NCBI RefSeq assembly: GCF_000265205.3
Contig: NC_018000.1
Location: 3,596,001 to 3,660,000 of the forward strand
Length of the DNA: 64,000 nt
DNA from: Sinorhizobium fredii USDA 257
GTDB lineage: Bacteria; Pseudomonadota; Alphaproteobacteria; Rhizobiales; Rhizobiaceae
Direction: 5' to 3'
The stretch's first letter is position 1; every line of letters starts with the position of its first letter. Position numbers and translations under genes: made by a program. Positions 17,531 to 25,696 of the stretch are shown one piece after another. Under the pieces are notes generated by a model that worked only from the letters and a program-made list of their open reading frames with translations, had not been told where the DNA came from and did no database searches.

Positions 17531-18259
17531 TCACGGCACGAGTCGGTCCCGAATGAATCTTTCCATCGACGCGTCGATTGCCTGCCAATCCGGCAGCAAC
17601 CTTGCCGAGAAACGGTAGAGAATGGTGAGATCTTTGCCCGTGTGAAAGTCTCGCTGGCAATCGGCGCTTGTCGAGGCCGCTGGGCTCTCCGGCAGGAGGC
17701 AGCGCAGGACGAACGGCGGACGCCCGGGTCGAGGGGCAGTGAAGAAGACCTCGCCGCCATAGCTGGAACTCGGCTTGGCTTCGTATCTGGTCAGCCCGGC
17801 CGGGCCGGGTTGCGGGTCGCTCTCCAGGACGTGGCGATAGATCGGCTCGAGCCTCCCGGACATGTCGCGTGACATCGTGCTTTGGGCGGCCTGTATGAAG
17901 ATCAGCTTTTCCGGTTGGTCGACATTGTTAAATACATGACGGGTCTCGTCACTGTAGCCCTCAAGCGCCGGCCAGGTGAGATAGAGGTCGACACGCTCGG
18001 CGACCCCAGTGGCGCGCTGACTCTCGAAGCGTATGGCGTTGGCCGGCAGGCGCAGGTGGTCCCCTCCGATGAAAATATCGAAGCTACCGCGACTGGAAGT
18101 GTGTCCGCCGCGCGCCAGATTCTCGCCGAACCACTGACTGGACAGGGAAATGGCCAATACGAGCGTCGCCAGAAAGCCGACGATCGCCGTGATCTTGTAG
18201 GCGAAGCGCGGCGAGAGAAGCGGGGCAAGTTCCGGCTGGGGACTCAGGGGCGTGTTCAC
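17531..18259 (-). CDS. Hypothetical membrane-anchored protein, 242 residues
   Basis: One transmembrane segment near the N terminus (ITAIVGFLATLVLAISL, about 23-40) is followed by a roughly 200-residue periplasmic part with FIGGDHLRLPANAIRF, and the later PAASTSADCQRDFHTGKDLT. Two cysteines (in LRCLL and ADCQR) could form a disulfide. I recognise no characterised family; similar proteins are conserved in rhizobia. It precedes the carboxypeptidase on the same strand with a gap of 185 bases. Confidence 0.72.
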   Translation of the reverse strand: MNTPLSPQPELAPLLSPRFAYKITAIVGFLATLVLAISLSSQWFGENLARGGHTSSRGSFDIFIGGDHLRLPANAIRFESQRATGVAERVDLYLTWPALEGYSDETRHVFNNVDQPEKLIFIQAAQSTMSRDMSGRLEPIYRHVLESDPQPGPAGLTRYEAKPSSSYGGEVFFTAPRPGRPPFVLRCLLPESPAASTSADCQRDFHTGKDLTILYRFSARLLPDWQAIDASMERFIRDRLVP

Positions 18260-18516
18260 GAGAGGCGCCGTCCGTTGCGATGGCGTGGCGAATTAAGATG
18301 GCGCGCTCGTCCGCCCTGCAGTCTGATGTCGAGGGCGGGGGCGCCCCCTGACGCTCGCTCAGCATGGTTAATTTTCGGTGAAGCGCGGCGCCGGGTCTCG
18401 CACCCAGAAATAAGGACCGGTTCCGGGGACAAACGGAACCGGCCCGAGGGCTTGGTCTGGACGGGGACAAGGACTGACCGAAGCCCGGGTCGCATGGTGA
18501 TAGCCGGGGGTTCTGC

Positions 18517-19122
18517 TTACTCGGTGCGGATCGTACCGACGGCAACGGCGCGGCCATCCTGCAGCTTCACCCAGCGTCCGGCATTCTCCGAGGACTGGCG
18601 CTTCAGAAAGGTGTATTCGGTCTCCGACCACAGCAGGACCTTGCTGCGCATATTGTCGAGGATGAAATCGCCGCGATCGGTGCGCACCGTCAGGACCGCG
18701 TGGCCGTCGCCGTTCTGCTGCAGGACGACGGTGATCAGGAGGTCGGCTGGGGAGAAGCCGCTCTCGATCAGCTTGCGGCGCTTCAGGAGGACATAGTCCT
18801 CGCAATCGCCAACGACGTCCGGATAGGACCACTTCTCTTCCACGCCGTGGATTTCCATGTCGGTCATCGGCGTGATGGCCTGGTTGATCGCGTGGTTGAC
18901 CGCGAGAATTGTCTTCCAGCCTTCGCGCGTCAGTACCGCCGGGCCAGGATCAGCTGTTGCGAAGCACTCGGACGAATGGCCCTTGCAGAACTCGTAATGG
19001 CCAACCGGCGGGTTCGTCGAGCCGCCCACGGTCATGTTTGCCGGAAGGGCGTGGGCCGGGCCGGCCAGCAAGCCTGCTATCAGAGCCACGGCGGCGATCG
19101 TCTTGGCGATTGTCTTGTGCAT
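18517..19122 (-). CDS. Transglutaminase-like cysteine peptidase (BTLCP)
   Basis: This is an exported protein of about 200 residues with signal peptide MHKTIAKTIAAVALIAGLLA ending at PAHA. It belongs to the bacterial transglutaminase-like cysteine proteinase family (DUF920). The triad is visible: Cys in VVGDCEDYVLLKR, His in DGHAVLTVRT, Asp in FILDN. Homologues (LapG) cleave adhesins under c-di-GMP control in other bacteria; here no LapD or adhesin gene is adjacent, so the substrate is unknown. ATG 19122 is chosen since GGGGAGA precedes it; the frame is open to 19155. Confidence 0.88.
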   Translation of the reverse strand: MHKTIAKTIAAVALIAGLLAGPAHALPANMTVGGSTNPPVGHYEFCKGHSSECFATADPGPAVLTREGWKTILAVNHAINQAITPMTDMEIHGVEEKWSYPDVVGDCEDYVLLKRRKLIESGFSPADLLITVVLQQNGDGHAVLTVRTDRGDFILDNMRSKVLLWSETEYTFLKRQSSENAGRWVKLQDGRAVAVGTIRTE

Positions 19123-19645
19123 GTTTGTCTCCCCGTTGTGGTTCGACAATGGCACAGAGATTTTTATCGCCGGCGAAGATACGAGGTAAAAACAAGTACA
19201 AATTAGAACAGCTTAAGAATAAAATTAGAATATAATTTAAGTCGAACAAGAATAAAATTTGATTCAAAATTTAGCAATCAAGGTCACGGATGGATATCGG
19301 CGTCGCGTATCCGTTTGAAATATATCGATTTTTACGGGGAGGGTTCGAGCGCGCGCTGCGCATCACACCGCACGGCCTCGGTCGTCCGACCGGGAATGAG
19401 CCAAACGGTAGCGATAAAGTTAATCGGCGGCGCACTTGTCGTAACCGGCGATTAACCAAAGAATATTTCCGATCCAGCTCGGCGCGGCTGACGCCAATAC
19501 AGGAAGGTGGCGTGCAATTCGCAAAGTGAGCTGTAGCGATGGAGGCGCGCTCGGACAGGCGAGGTGTACGGTTCAGGGGAAAAGGAAGGAGGGTCCAGAA
19601 TTCAGCGCCGCCTCAGAGGTCGGCGTGGGTCGTATCGCTCCGGAC
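19123..19645. other. Intergenic region with an AT-rich island
   Basis: The stretch 19160-19280 is strikingly AT-rich against a GC-rich background and lies just upstream of the BTLCP gene. It contains a 12-bp direct repeat (see 19215-19259). Further on an inverted repeat GTTAATCGGCGG (19419-19430) / CCGGCGATTAAC (19445-19456) matches at 11 of 12. A 79-codon plus-strand frame (19290-19529) has no ribosome site or family match and is not called. Confidence 0.55.
19215..19259. repeat. Direct repeat AAGAATAAAATT x2
   Basis: Identical 12-mers at 19215-19226 and 19248-19259 have a period of 33 bp, about three helical turns, within the AT-rich island upstream of the BTLCP gene. Binding by an AT-preferring regulator such as a MucR/Ros protein is possible but inferred only from composition and spacing. 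Confidence 0.45.
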
Positions 19646-20257
19646 TTAGAGGAACTCGGTCAGCGACTCGCGCGCCTGGATTCCGGAAAACTCGATCGCG
19701 ACGCCCTCCTGGAAATGGCGCACGATCCTGCCCTTCATGCCATTGCCGAGCCTGACCGCCGTTCCTATGGCGGGACGAATGTCGATATCGACCGCTGCGC
19801 CCGAGAGCGAAAGGTCGATGATGCGGCAAGTATACTTCTCGCCGCTGTCGACGGTGAGCTCGGTCACGATCTTGCGTGGCGCAAGCCGGTCGTGGCGCCG
19901 GTCTTCGGGCAGTCCGAGTTCGTGCTTGTTGGCGATCCAGGTGAGCTGCGCGGCGAGCTTCTCGCGTTTGCGCTCGGTGGCGTTCAACTGGATGACGAAC
20001 GCATCCTCGGCGAGCCTTGAGACGGTGCCTTCGAGTCGGCCGACATGATCGATATAGGCAATGATGCGCTCACCGGCGCGCGGGCGGGCGGCAGACGCAA
20101 AAAGGACGTCGCCCGGCGACATGTCGACCGCAGTGCATTCATATTCGTCGCGATTGGCAAGCATCAGCCGCCCTGTGAGATTTACGGAAACGCGCTGAAA
20201 GGCGTTCTCCTGGTGTGGCCTCGGGCCGCTGTTTTGGGCGTGCTGAAACGAGAACAT
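19646..20257 (-). CDS. Protein with two PilZ domains
   Basis: The 203-residue cytosolic protein is built from two PilZ-like halves. The second half is a good c-di-GMP receptor: RHDRLAPR supplies the RxxxR-type arginines and DLSLSGAAVD the [D/N]xSxxG motif. The first half (RVSVNLTGRLMLANRDEYEC, DMSPGDVLF) lacks the paired arginines and has a shortened DxSxG, so it probably does not bind the nucleotide. ATG 20257 (MFSFQHAQ) begins right at the first domain. It is followed on the map by a PAS protein on the same strand. The output partner is not visible. Confidence 0.85.
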   Translation of the reverse strand: MFSFQHAQNSGPRPHQENAFQRVSVNLTGRLMLANRDEYECTAVDMSPGDVLFASAARPRAGERIIAYIDHVGRLEGTVSRLAEDAFVIQLNATERKREKLAAQLTWIANKHELGLPEDRRHDRLAPRKIVTELTVDSGEKYTCRIIDLSLSGAAVDIDIRPAIGTAVRLGNGMKGRIVRHFQEGVAIEFSGIQARESLTEFL

Positions 20258-20349
20258 GGTCACTCTGCGATCGACGTATGCTTGCACGCGGAAGTATAGG
20301 TCTCGCCGGTTAATAGAAGGTTCGTCAGAAGTCCGGATCCAATCGCAAG

Positions 20350-20964
20350 TCAGCCGCTTTTCCCGCCTTCGAGGATACGCAGATGCAACAGCTTCCGATT
20401 GTCCCCTCCGCGCCATCCTGCAACGCTGACTTTTGTTCCTGAGGATTGGGGCCGATCGAGCGGAAAATTCCGTGAAGTATCGGGAAGGCTGAGGCCGGTT
20501 GCGACAAGATGAGTGAGCGGTGTCATGTGCAGCCATCCCGGGCGGGACAGGGGGGATAGCGCGCCGAGCAGCCGATCGTTCGTGCCGTCGGACGACGCGA
20601 GCGGCGCAAGCAGCAGTTCGACCTCGAGCTCTTCACCGGCTTCCGTGGCGCCGCTCGCATATAACAGCAGGGGCGTCAATTGCGTCATCACCTGGTCGGC
20701 GGTACGGGCGACCCCGTCCGCATCCGAGTTCAACCAGAGGTCGGCGATTTGCCGGTCGCGCAACTCACGACCGAACAGCGCGCAGACCCGGGTGCCTGCA
20801 AGACGAAAGTTGATGCCGCCGCTTGCCCGTCTTTGAAGAATGAACAGATCCGGCAGCAGCGAACGGATATGCGACGGATCGATTTCGTCCCGGCGGGGAA
20901 GGTCGCGATCTCCTCGGGCGGCATTCCAGTATTGGAACAGCTTCATTGTTGTTCTGCTGTGCAT
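20350..20964 (-). CDS. PAS-domain (PAS_5 family) protein
   Basis: A 204-residue soluble protein opening KLFQYWNAARGDRDLPRRDEI and continuing with IRSLLPDLFILQRR and FRLAGTRVCALFGREL, the signature of the alphaproteobacterial PAS_5 family. No output domain follows, so it is a stand-alone sensor or adaptor. The start is either ATG 20964 (AGGAAG 11 bases upstream) or ATG 20946 (MKLFQYW, the usual family start). It lies directly upstream of the PilZ gene, 93 bases away on the same strand, which suggests shared expression. Confidence 0.78.
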   Translation of the reverse strand: MHSRTTMKLFQYWNAARGDRDLPRRDEIDPSHIRSLLPDLFILQRRASGGINFRLAGTRVCALFGRELRDRQIADLWLNSDADGVARTADQVMTQLTPLLLYASGATEAGEELEVELLLAPLASSDGTNDRLLGALSPLSRPGWLHMTPLTHLVATGLSLPDTSRNFPLDRPQSSGTKVSVAGWRGGDNRKLLHLRILEGGKSG

Positions 20965-20984
20965 ATGGGCGGTTCACTTCCTTA

Positions 20985-21224
20985 TTGAGCGGGTCGGCTG
21001 TACCGGAGTGATACAGGCGGCGCGCTCTCGCTCGGTCCCTGGAAACGACGGAGCGATTTCCGTGCCACGCCGGAATTAAGGTTAATGATCGGTTTCGCTT
21101 GCCCGCGAGGCTGCCGGCTGGCATTCCGTCGCTATCACTTCACGAAGGGTTGCCTTCGGCACATCGACTGGAGCACTGGAATTGGGCTCGGCGGCCGTTC
21201 AGTTTTTGCTGGACGGCCTTTTTT
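20985..21224 (+). ncRNA. Candidate small RNA upstream of the rhomboid gene
   Basis: A strong intrinsic terminator ends at 21224 on the plus strand, yet no plus-strand gene lies between the divergent PAS gene and this point. A possible promoter is TTGAGC (20985-20990) with TGATAC (21009-21014). A second hairpin, CGAAGG-GTTG-CCTTCG, lies near 21141-21156. The transcript would be about 150-200 nt. It could be an independent sRNA or an attenuated leader of the rhomboid gene. The true 5' end is not fixed, and I do not recognise an Rfam family. Confidence 0.35.
21193..21224 (+). terminator. Strong Rho-independent terminator
   Basis: GGCCGTTCAG (21193-21202) pairs with CTGGACGGCC (21209-21218) over 10 bp with one G-U wobble and a 6-nt loop, followed by TTTTTT. 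It lies 89 bases before the rhomboid start. Confidence 0.85.
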
Positions 21225-21312
21225 GTTTGCTTATCCCTTTGCGCGCCGTCGCCGGCATTCGTCCGGTCGACCGAGGCACGACCGCCGGTGGTGTGTGAGC
21301 AGGAAGAGAGCG

Positions 21313-22038
21313 ATGGAACAGGATCAGCCGGCGACATCGGTCGATGGCGACAGCACGGCCGCCCGCAGCCGGGAACCCGCCTTCAACCTTCCACGCGGCC
21401 TGAGCTTCGTTCTGCTGTTCCTGATCGCAATCCACGCGATCAGAACCTACCTTTTGTCGGAAGCACTGGATCAGGAAGTCATCCTGAACTTTGCTTTCCT
21501 GCCGGCGCGCTACACGATTCCGCTTGGTGAGCAGGGTCTCGTCTGGCTCTGGACACCCGTGACCTATTCCTTTCTCCACGGCAGTTGGGAGCACCTGATC
21601 TTCAACATCTTCTGGATGGTCGCGTTTGGAGCGCCGGTCGTGCGGCGCATCGGCATTGCGCGGCTGGCCATCTTCTGGTGCCTATCGGCAGCGGCGGCCG
21701 TTGCCCTGCACGTCGTCTTCCACTGGGGCGAGATGGCGGTGGTCATCGGCGCTTCCGGTGTCGTCTCCGGTTTCATGGGCGCGGCGGCGCGCTTCGTCTT
21801 CTCGCCGAGCGGACGCATCAGCCGTCAATTCGCCCATCTCAATCGGCGCCTTTCCCTCACGGAAACGCTCGCAAACCGTTCCGTGTTGGTCTTCACCGGA
21901 ATATGGTTCCTGACCAACTTCCTCGTCGGACTCGGCCTGTTTTCGATGGGAGGGGCGGGAAGTGTCGCCTGGGAGGCGCATATCGGCGGTTTCCTCTTCG
22001 GTTTCCTGCTGTTCCGCCTGTTCGATCCGCGTGACTAA
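21313..22038 (+). CDS. Rhomboid-family intramembrane serine protease
   Basis: The 241-residue inner-membrane protein has six to seven helices. The catalytic serine is in GASGVVSG and the catalytic histidine in EAHIGGFLFG; the structural HGSWEHLIFNIFWM motif lies between. The N-terminal 35 residues are hydrophilic and charged. ATG 21313 is fixed by AGGAAGAG eight bases upstream; the frame is open further back. Rhomboids cleave single-span membrane proteins; the substrate here is unknown. A short GC hairpin follows the stop codon. Confidence 0.92.
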   Translation: MEQDQPATSVDGDSTAARSREPAFNLPRGLSFVLLFLIAIHAIRTYLLSEALDQEVILNFAFLPARYTIPLGEQGLVWLWTPVTYSFLHGSWEHLIFNIFWMVAFGAPVVRRIGIARLAIFWCLSAAAAVALHVVFHWGEMAVVIGASGVVSGFMGAAARFVFSPSGRISRQFAHLNRRLSLTETLANRSVLVFTGIWFLTNFLVGLGLFSMGGAGSVAWEAHIGGFLFGFLLFRLFDPRD

Positions 22039-22056
22039 GGCCGCATCCGGCCTGTT
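22038..22056 (+). terminator. Short hairpin after the rhomboid gene
   Basis: AGGCCG-CATC-CGGCCT, then GTTT, overlapping the stop codon. The stem is 6 bp and the T-tract poor, so terminator activity is uncertain. Confidence 0.35.
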
Positions 22057-22383
22057 TGGCGAGTGATGGATTGTTTCAGCACCAGGACCATCGTGATGGT
22101 CAGTTGCCCAGAAGAGACCGAAGGACGCTAGGCGAAGGCTTGATTTCATTGGAGTACTGACGCACCATTCACCACGGTCGCCGATCATCCGATCGGGAAG
22201 CGGCCGCTGAAAGGCCGGGTATCGGGCGGTTTCGTGTGGAGGCACGAAGGCTATATCGGGTCAGGTTCCTGCGGCCGTCTGTGCGCAAAGCATCGCCACG
22301 AGCGTCTGGATGCGAGCGTAGCGACTGATACGGCCTGAACCACGTCCCGCGAGCCCGGAATTGTCGCAACGGGAGATGTGTGC
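22057..22383. other. Intergenic region before the CBS protein gene
   Basis: Small dyads such as GACCATC-GT-GATGGTC near 22087-22102 are present, but no gene, convincing promoter or repeat is seen. Confidence 0.5.
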
Positions 22384-22812
22384 ATGTCAGTTAAAGCGAT
22401 TCTCAACGAAAAGGGCCGCAATGTCGTAACCGTGACGCCTCAGGTGACGGTGCAGCAGGCGGTAACATTTCTCCACGACAATCATATCGGCGCAGTCGTT
22501 GTCGTCGATGCGGATGATTGTATTGTCGGCATTCTCACCGAACGCGACGTCGTCGCCTCCATCGCCAAATATGGCGCCAGCTGCCTCGACAAGCCGGTTT
22601 CCTCGGTTATGTGGCAGAACGTCTATTGCTGCGGCGAGGAAATGACCGTGCAAAGCCTGATGGAGATGATGAGCAAATTCCGCGCGCGCCATCTCCCGGT
22701 CGAAAGCGAGGGCCGCCTGGCCGGCATCGTGTCGATTGGCGACGTGGTGAAGTATCATATTCGCGCCATCGAGCGCGAGACCGAAGAGATCAAGGCGTAT
22801 ATTGCCGGATAG
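22384..22812 (+). CDS. CBS-domain pair protein
   Basis: The 142-residue cytosolic protein consists of two tandem CBS domains: the first around HIGAVVVVDADDCIVGILTE, the second around ARHLPVESEGRLAGIVSIGD. It has no other domain. Such stand-alone CBS proteins bind adenine nucleotides and regulate partners by contact. ATG 22384 follows GGGAGA; a GTG six bases earlier is less well placed. A GC hairpin follows the gene. Confidence 0.9.
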   Translation: MSVKAILNEKGRNVVTVTPQVTVQQAVTFLHDNHIGAVVVVDADDCIVGILTERDVVASIAKYGASCLDKPVSSVMWQNVYCCGEEMTVQSLMEMMSKFRARHLPVESEGRLAGIVSIGDVVKYHIRAIERETEEIKAYIAG

Positions 22813-22818
22813 AGTCGA

Positions 22819-22840
22819 GGGGGTGGCGCCGCCCACCCCC
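22819..22840. terminator. GC hairpin between convergent genes
   Basis: GGGGGTGG (22819-22826) and CCACCCCC (22833-22840) form a perfect 8-bp stem with a 6-nt loop between the CBS gene and the convergent patatin gene. There is no T-tract on either side. Confidence 0.35.
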
Positions 22841-22909
22841 ATCGCGGGTCGTAGACACGCGCAATGGACAACCTCTCCAATCTTTCCAGAATGCTGTGCC
22901 GCGCGGCGA

Positions 22910-23871
22910 CTATCGGATGAGTGCTTCCTGCATTCGCTTGATCTCGGCGAGCTTGGCCTTCGCCTCCAGGTAGCCGCGTTCGATCGCTTCACCGGCGCGG
23001 TGAAACTCCGACAGTCCGATGTCGTTCAGCTTCGGATGGAGCGCCAGATCCGGCGGATCGCCGGCCAGACGAGCGCGCGAAATGCGGTCCTGGATGATGT
23101 TGAAGGCCTGCACCATGACGCTCGTCATGCCGAGGCGCGCCGAATAGGCACTGCCCGTCCTGGCGGGGGCATCGAGGGCTTCCATACCGGCGCTGTGCTT
23201 GACGACGGCGGAACGGCCATAAAGATCGTAGTTAAGGTTGACGGCGACGACGAGCTGCTGCTCGTAAGCGCGGCAGACCGAGACGGGAACGGGATTGACG
23301 AGCGCGCCGTCGATCAGGGTGCGGCCATTCGCATGGATCGGCTCGAAAATCCCCGGCAGCGCGTAGGACGCGCGAATAGAGGTGATCAGCGACCCCTTCT
23401 CCAGCCAGACCTCGTGGCCGCTGTGAACTTCGGTGGCGACGGCGATGAAGGGGCGGTCGAGTTCCTCGATGCTGATATGTTCGAGATGCTCCTGCATGCG
23501 TTTGGTGAGCCGCAGGCCGCCGAACAGGCCGCCGCCGCCGATCGCGAAATCGAGCAGGCTGGCGATGCGGCGGACGGTCAGGGACCGGGCGAAGGCCTCC
23601 AACTCGTCGAGCTTGCCGGCGAGATAGCAGCCGCCGACGAGCGCACCGATGGACGTGCCGGCGATCATGCCGACCTCGATACCCTCTTCATCGAGCGCTC
23701 TCAATACCCCGATATGCGCCCAGCCGCGTGCCGCGCCGCCGCCGAGTGCTATCGCGATCTTCGGCTTCGCAGGAAGTGGGACTGGTTCAGGGGGGTGGTC
23801 GTCAGCGATGTGCCATTAGGGCCGGACAGGTCGGCTATCTGGTTGTTGCGCGTAAACGTCCAGTTCAACAT
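22910..23871 (-). pseudogene. Patatin-like phospholipase, apparent frameshift near the N terminus
   Basis: The main frame encodes a RssA-type patatin: oxyanion loop ALGGGAARGWAHIGVL, nucleophile GTSIG, and the Asp motif DGALVNPVPV. That frame has no ATG, GTG or TTG before the oxyanion loop and runs back to a TAA. In the next frame GGAGG is followed by ATG 23871 and MLNWTFTRNNQIADLSG, which enters the patatin frame if one C is added to the six-C run at 23790-23795 (G on the plus strand). The restored protein would be about 320 residues. An alternative is translation from an internal TTG at 23704, but that would lack the oxyanion loop. Either a real mutation or a homopolymer error. Confidence 0.75.
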
Positions 23872-24180
23872 CCGGCACCTCCAACACCGCCGAACCAATA
23901 TGCGCGCGTCTTGTAGGAGACCCTGCCAAGCCGGCGATGGTGCCGGCCTTGTCCACATTCATAGCTGAAAGGCTGGCACCAGGATTTGAGATATAGCACC
24001 GAACCTGTCGCCAATGCGGCCGGCCCAGTAAACATTGGATACAAGTTGCAGCACATTTCGGCACGCCGCAGTTACCGCAGGAACCAACTTTACGTTTAAT
24101 GATTAGGCGCCCGTTTAGTTTCTAAAGAATGAATATAACACGGAGATGTGCGAAGAAAATCCAGATGCTGCGGGCTGGAC
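23872..24180. other. Intergenic region between hisI and the patatin gene
   Basis: It holds the ribosome site of the patatin gene at its low end, an inverted TGCCGGC-type patch around 23930-23950, and an AT-richer patch (24110-24140). No gene or RNA is recognised. Confidence 0.45.
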
Positions 24181-24633
24181 CTATCTTTCGGCGTAGATCT
24201 GTGCCGGATCGAAAAGTCTGCGCTCATCCGCAAGCGTTACTCTCGCCTGACCGTCCTCGAGCCCCACCGTGCGGTAGAAGCAGGAACGGCGTCCCGTATG
24301 ACAGGTTGCGTCGTGGCCGGCCACGGTCACCTTCAGCCAGATGGCGTCCTGGTCGCAATCGGTCCTGATTTCCTGGACCGTCTGCACGTTGCCGGAGCTT
24401 TCGCCCTTCTTCCACAGGCTGTTGCGCGAGCGGCTGTAGTAGTGGGCGATGCCGGTTTCGATTGTCAGTGCCAATGCTTCGGCATTCATATGCGCGACCA
24501 TCAGCAATTCGCCGTCGCGGGAGTCCGTCACGACGGCCGTGACCAAACCTTTCTCGTCGAAGCGGGGCGTAAAGGCCGAGCCTGTTTCCAGTTCGGCCTT
24601 GTCGTTTGAGGGAGCAGCAAAAGTAAGCGTCAT
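24181..24633 (-). CDS. hisI: Phosphoribosyl-AMP cyclohydrolase
   Basis: HisI opens the purine ring of phosphoribosyl-AMP in the third step of histidine synthesis. The 150-residue monofunctional form is intact: [37 protein letters not shown], the Mg-binding DCDQDA, and the zinc cysteines in [13 protein letters not shown]. There is no fused HisE domain, as is usual in Alphaproteobacteria. It follows folE on the same strand (106 bases), which may reflect a shared promoter upstream of folE. Confidence 0.96.
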   Translation of the reverse strand: MTLTFAAPSNDKAELETGSAFTPRFDEKGLVTAVVTDSRDGELLMVAHMNAEALALTIETGIAHYYSRSRNSLWKKGESSGNVQTVQEIRTDCDQDAIWLKVTVAGHDATCHTGRRSCFYRTVGLEDGQARVTLADERRLFDPAQIYAER

Positions 24634-24739
24634 CGCGAAAGCTCCACTACAGCGCCGTGCGCCTTTTCAGGCACCCAGTGCTCGCTGCACCTTGAACTGC
24701 GGCATGCTTTCCATTCGAGGAAGCATGCCGCGGCGGAGC

Positions 24740-25357
24740 TTACTTGAAGCCCCTCAACATGGTCATGAAACGGGCCTGCTCGGCCGGCTCTGTCTTGAAG
24801 GCACCGGTAAAGGTGGTCGTCAGTGTTGTCGCGCCCTGCTTCTTGATGCCGCGCATCGCCATGCACAGATGCTCGGCCTCGATCATCACAGCGACGCCGC
24901 GCGGAGCGAGCGTCTCGTCGATGGCCCTGGCGATTTGCGCCGTCATCGACTCCTGCGTCTGCAGGCGCCGCGCATAGATATCGACGACACGGGCGATCTT
25001 GGAGAGGCCCAGGACGCGGCCGTTCGGCAGATAGGCGACATGCGCCTTGCCGATGATCGGCACCATGTGGTGTTCGCAATGCGAATAGAACGGGATGTCC
25101 TTCTCGAGGACGATGTCGTCGTAGCCGGAGACTTCTTCGAAGGTCCGGCCAAGCACGTCCTCGGCGACGAGGTCGTAGCCGCCGAAAATTTCCCGATAGG
25201 ATTTGACGACACGCGTCGGGGTGTCCTTCAGGCCTTCTCGGGTTGGGTCTTCGCCTGCCCAGCGCAGCAGTACGCGAACAGCTTCCTCGGCTTCTTTCTG
25301 CGTCGGCCGACCACTGGTGTCGTCGAGCACAGGGAAATTCTTTACTATGGCGTCCAT
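24740..25357 (-). CDS. folE: GTP cyclohydrolase I
   Basis: FolE converts GTP to 7,8-dihydroneopterin triphosphate, the first step of folate synthesis. The 205-residue protein has the zinc ligands in SHCEHHMVP and EHLCMAMRG and the conserved [23 protein letters not shown] 25357 (MDAIVKNF) is chosen because GAGG sits 5 bases before it; ATG 25375 would lack a site. A perfect 8-bp inverted repeat (25371-25387) lies immediately ahead of the ribosome site. Confidence 0.96.
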   Translation of the reverse strand: MDAIVKNFPVLDDTSGRPTQKEAEEAVRVLLRWAGEDPTREGLKDTPTRVVKSYREIFGGYDLVAEDVLGRTFEEVSGYDDIVLEKDIPFYSHCEHHMVPIIGKAHVAYLPNGRVLGLSKIARVVDIYARRLQTQESMTAQIARAIDETLAPRGVAVMIEAEHLCMAMRGIKKQGATTLTTTFTGAFKTEPAEQARFMTMLRGFK

Positions 25358-25370
25358 ATGGCCTCTTTTG

Positions 25371-25387
25371 AGCAATCCGGGATTGCT
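25371..25387. repeat. Inverted repeat in the folE leader
   Basis: AGCAATCC-G-GGATTGCT, a perfect 8-bp dyad with a one-base centre, placed just upstream of the folE ribosome site. One base is too short for an RNA loop, so it reads better as a protein-binding operator. Confidence 0.4.
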
Positions 25388-25549
25388 GACGTTTTATCTT
25401 TCGGACAACTCGCCATTGGCCATTCGCCTATCCCTGCAGGCTTGGGTTCCGTTGGCGGGCTCCGGGGCTTTCCGGTCCTGGCTTAGCAGTGCACTGGACC
25501 GTCCGGCACGGTTTCCCAAACAACAGGCGACACTTATCCCCTTGCGGAA

Positions 25550-25578
25550 CTGTCACCCCAACACGACATAGCATATAG
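25550..25578 (+). promoter_or_regulatory. Possible promoter for the IscU-like/yidD gene group
   Basis: CTGTCA (25550-25555), 17 bases, ATATAG (25573-25578). The predicted transcript starts near 25586, about 110 bases before the first ATG. Confidence 0.35.
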
Positions 25579-25696
25579 TATGGTGCCACATGGATGAAAG
25601 AGGCCCAACGGAGCGCGTCGTGCTTTTTTCCCCTCTACCGGAGAAAATCATGCGCCGATCACTCAAAACCGCGAAAAACCAGCCGGATCGCGTCAA

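Noticed and set aside
19290..19529. A 79-codon plus-strand frame.
   Set aside because: No ribosome site, no family pattern, and it spans an inverted repeat; not enough to call a gene.
21075..21090. TTAAGGTTAA, resembling paired CtrA half sites.
   Set aside because: Spacing is 2 bases instead of the 7 required for TTAA-N7-TTAA.
23970..23985. A TGGCAC-like start of a sigma54 promoter.
   Set aside because: The -12 element lacks the invariant GC at the right distance.
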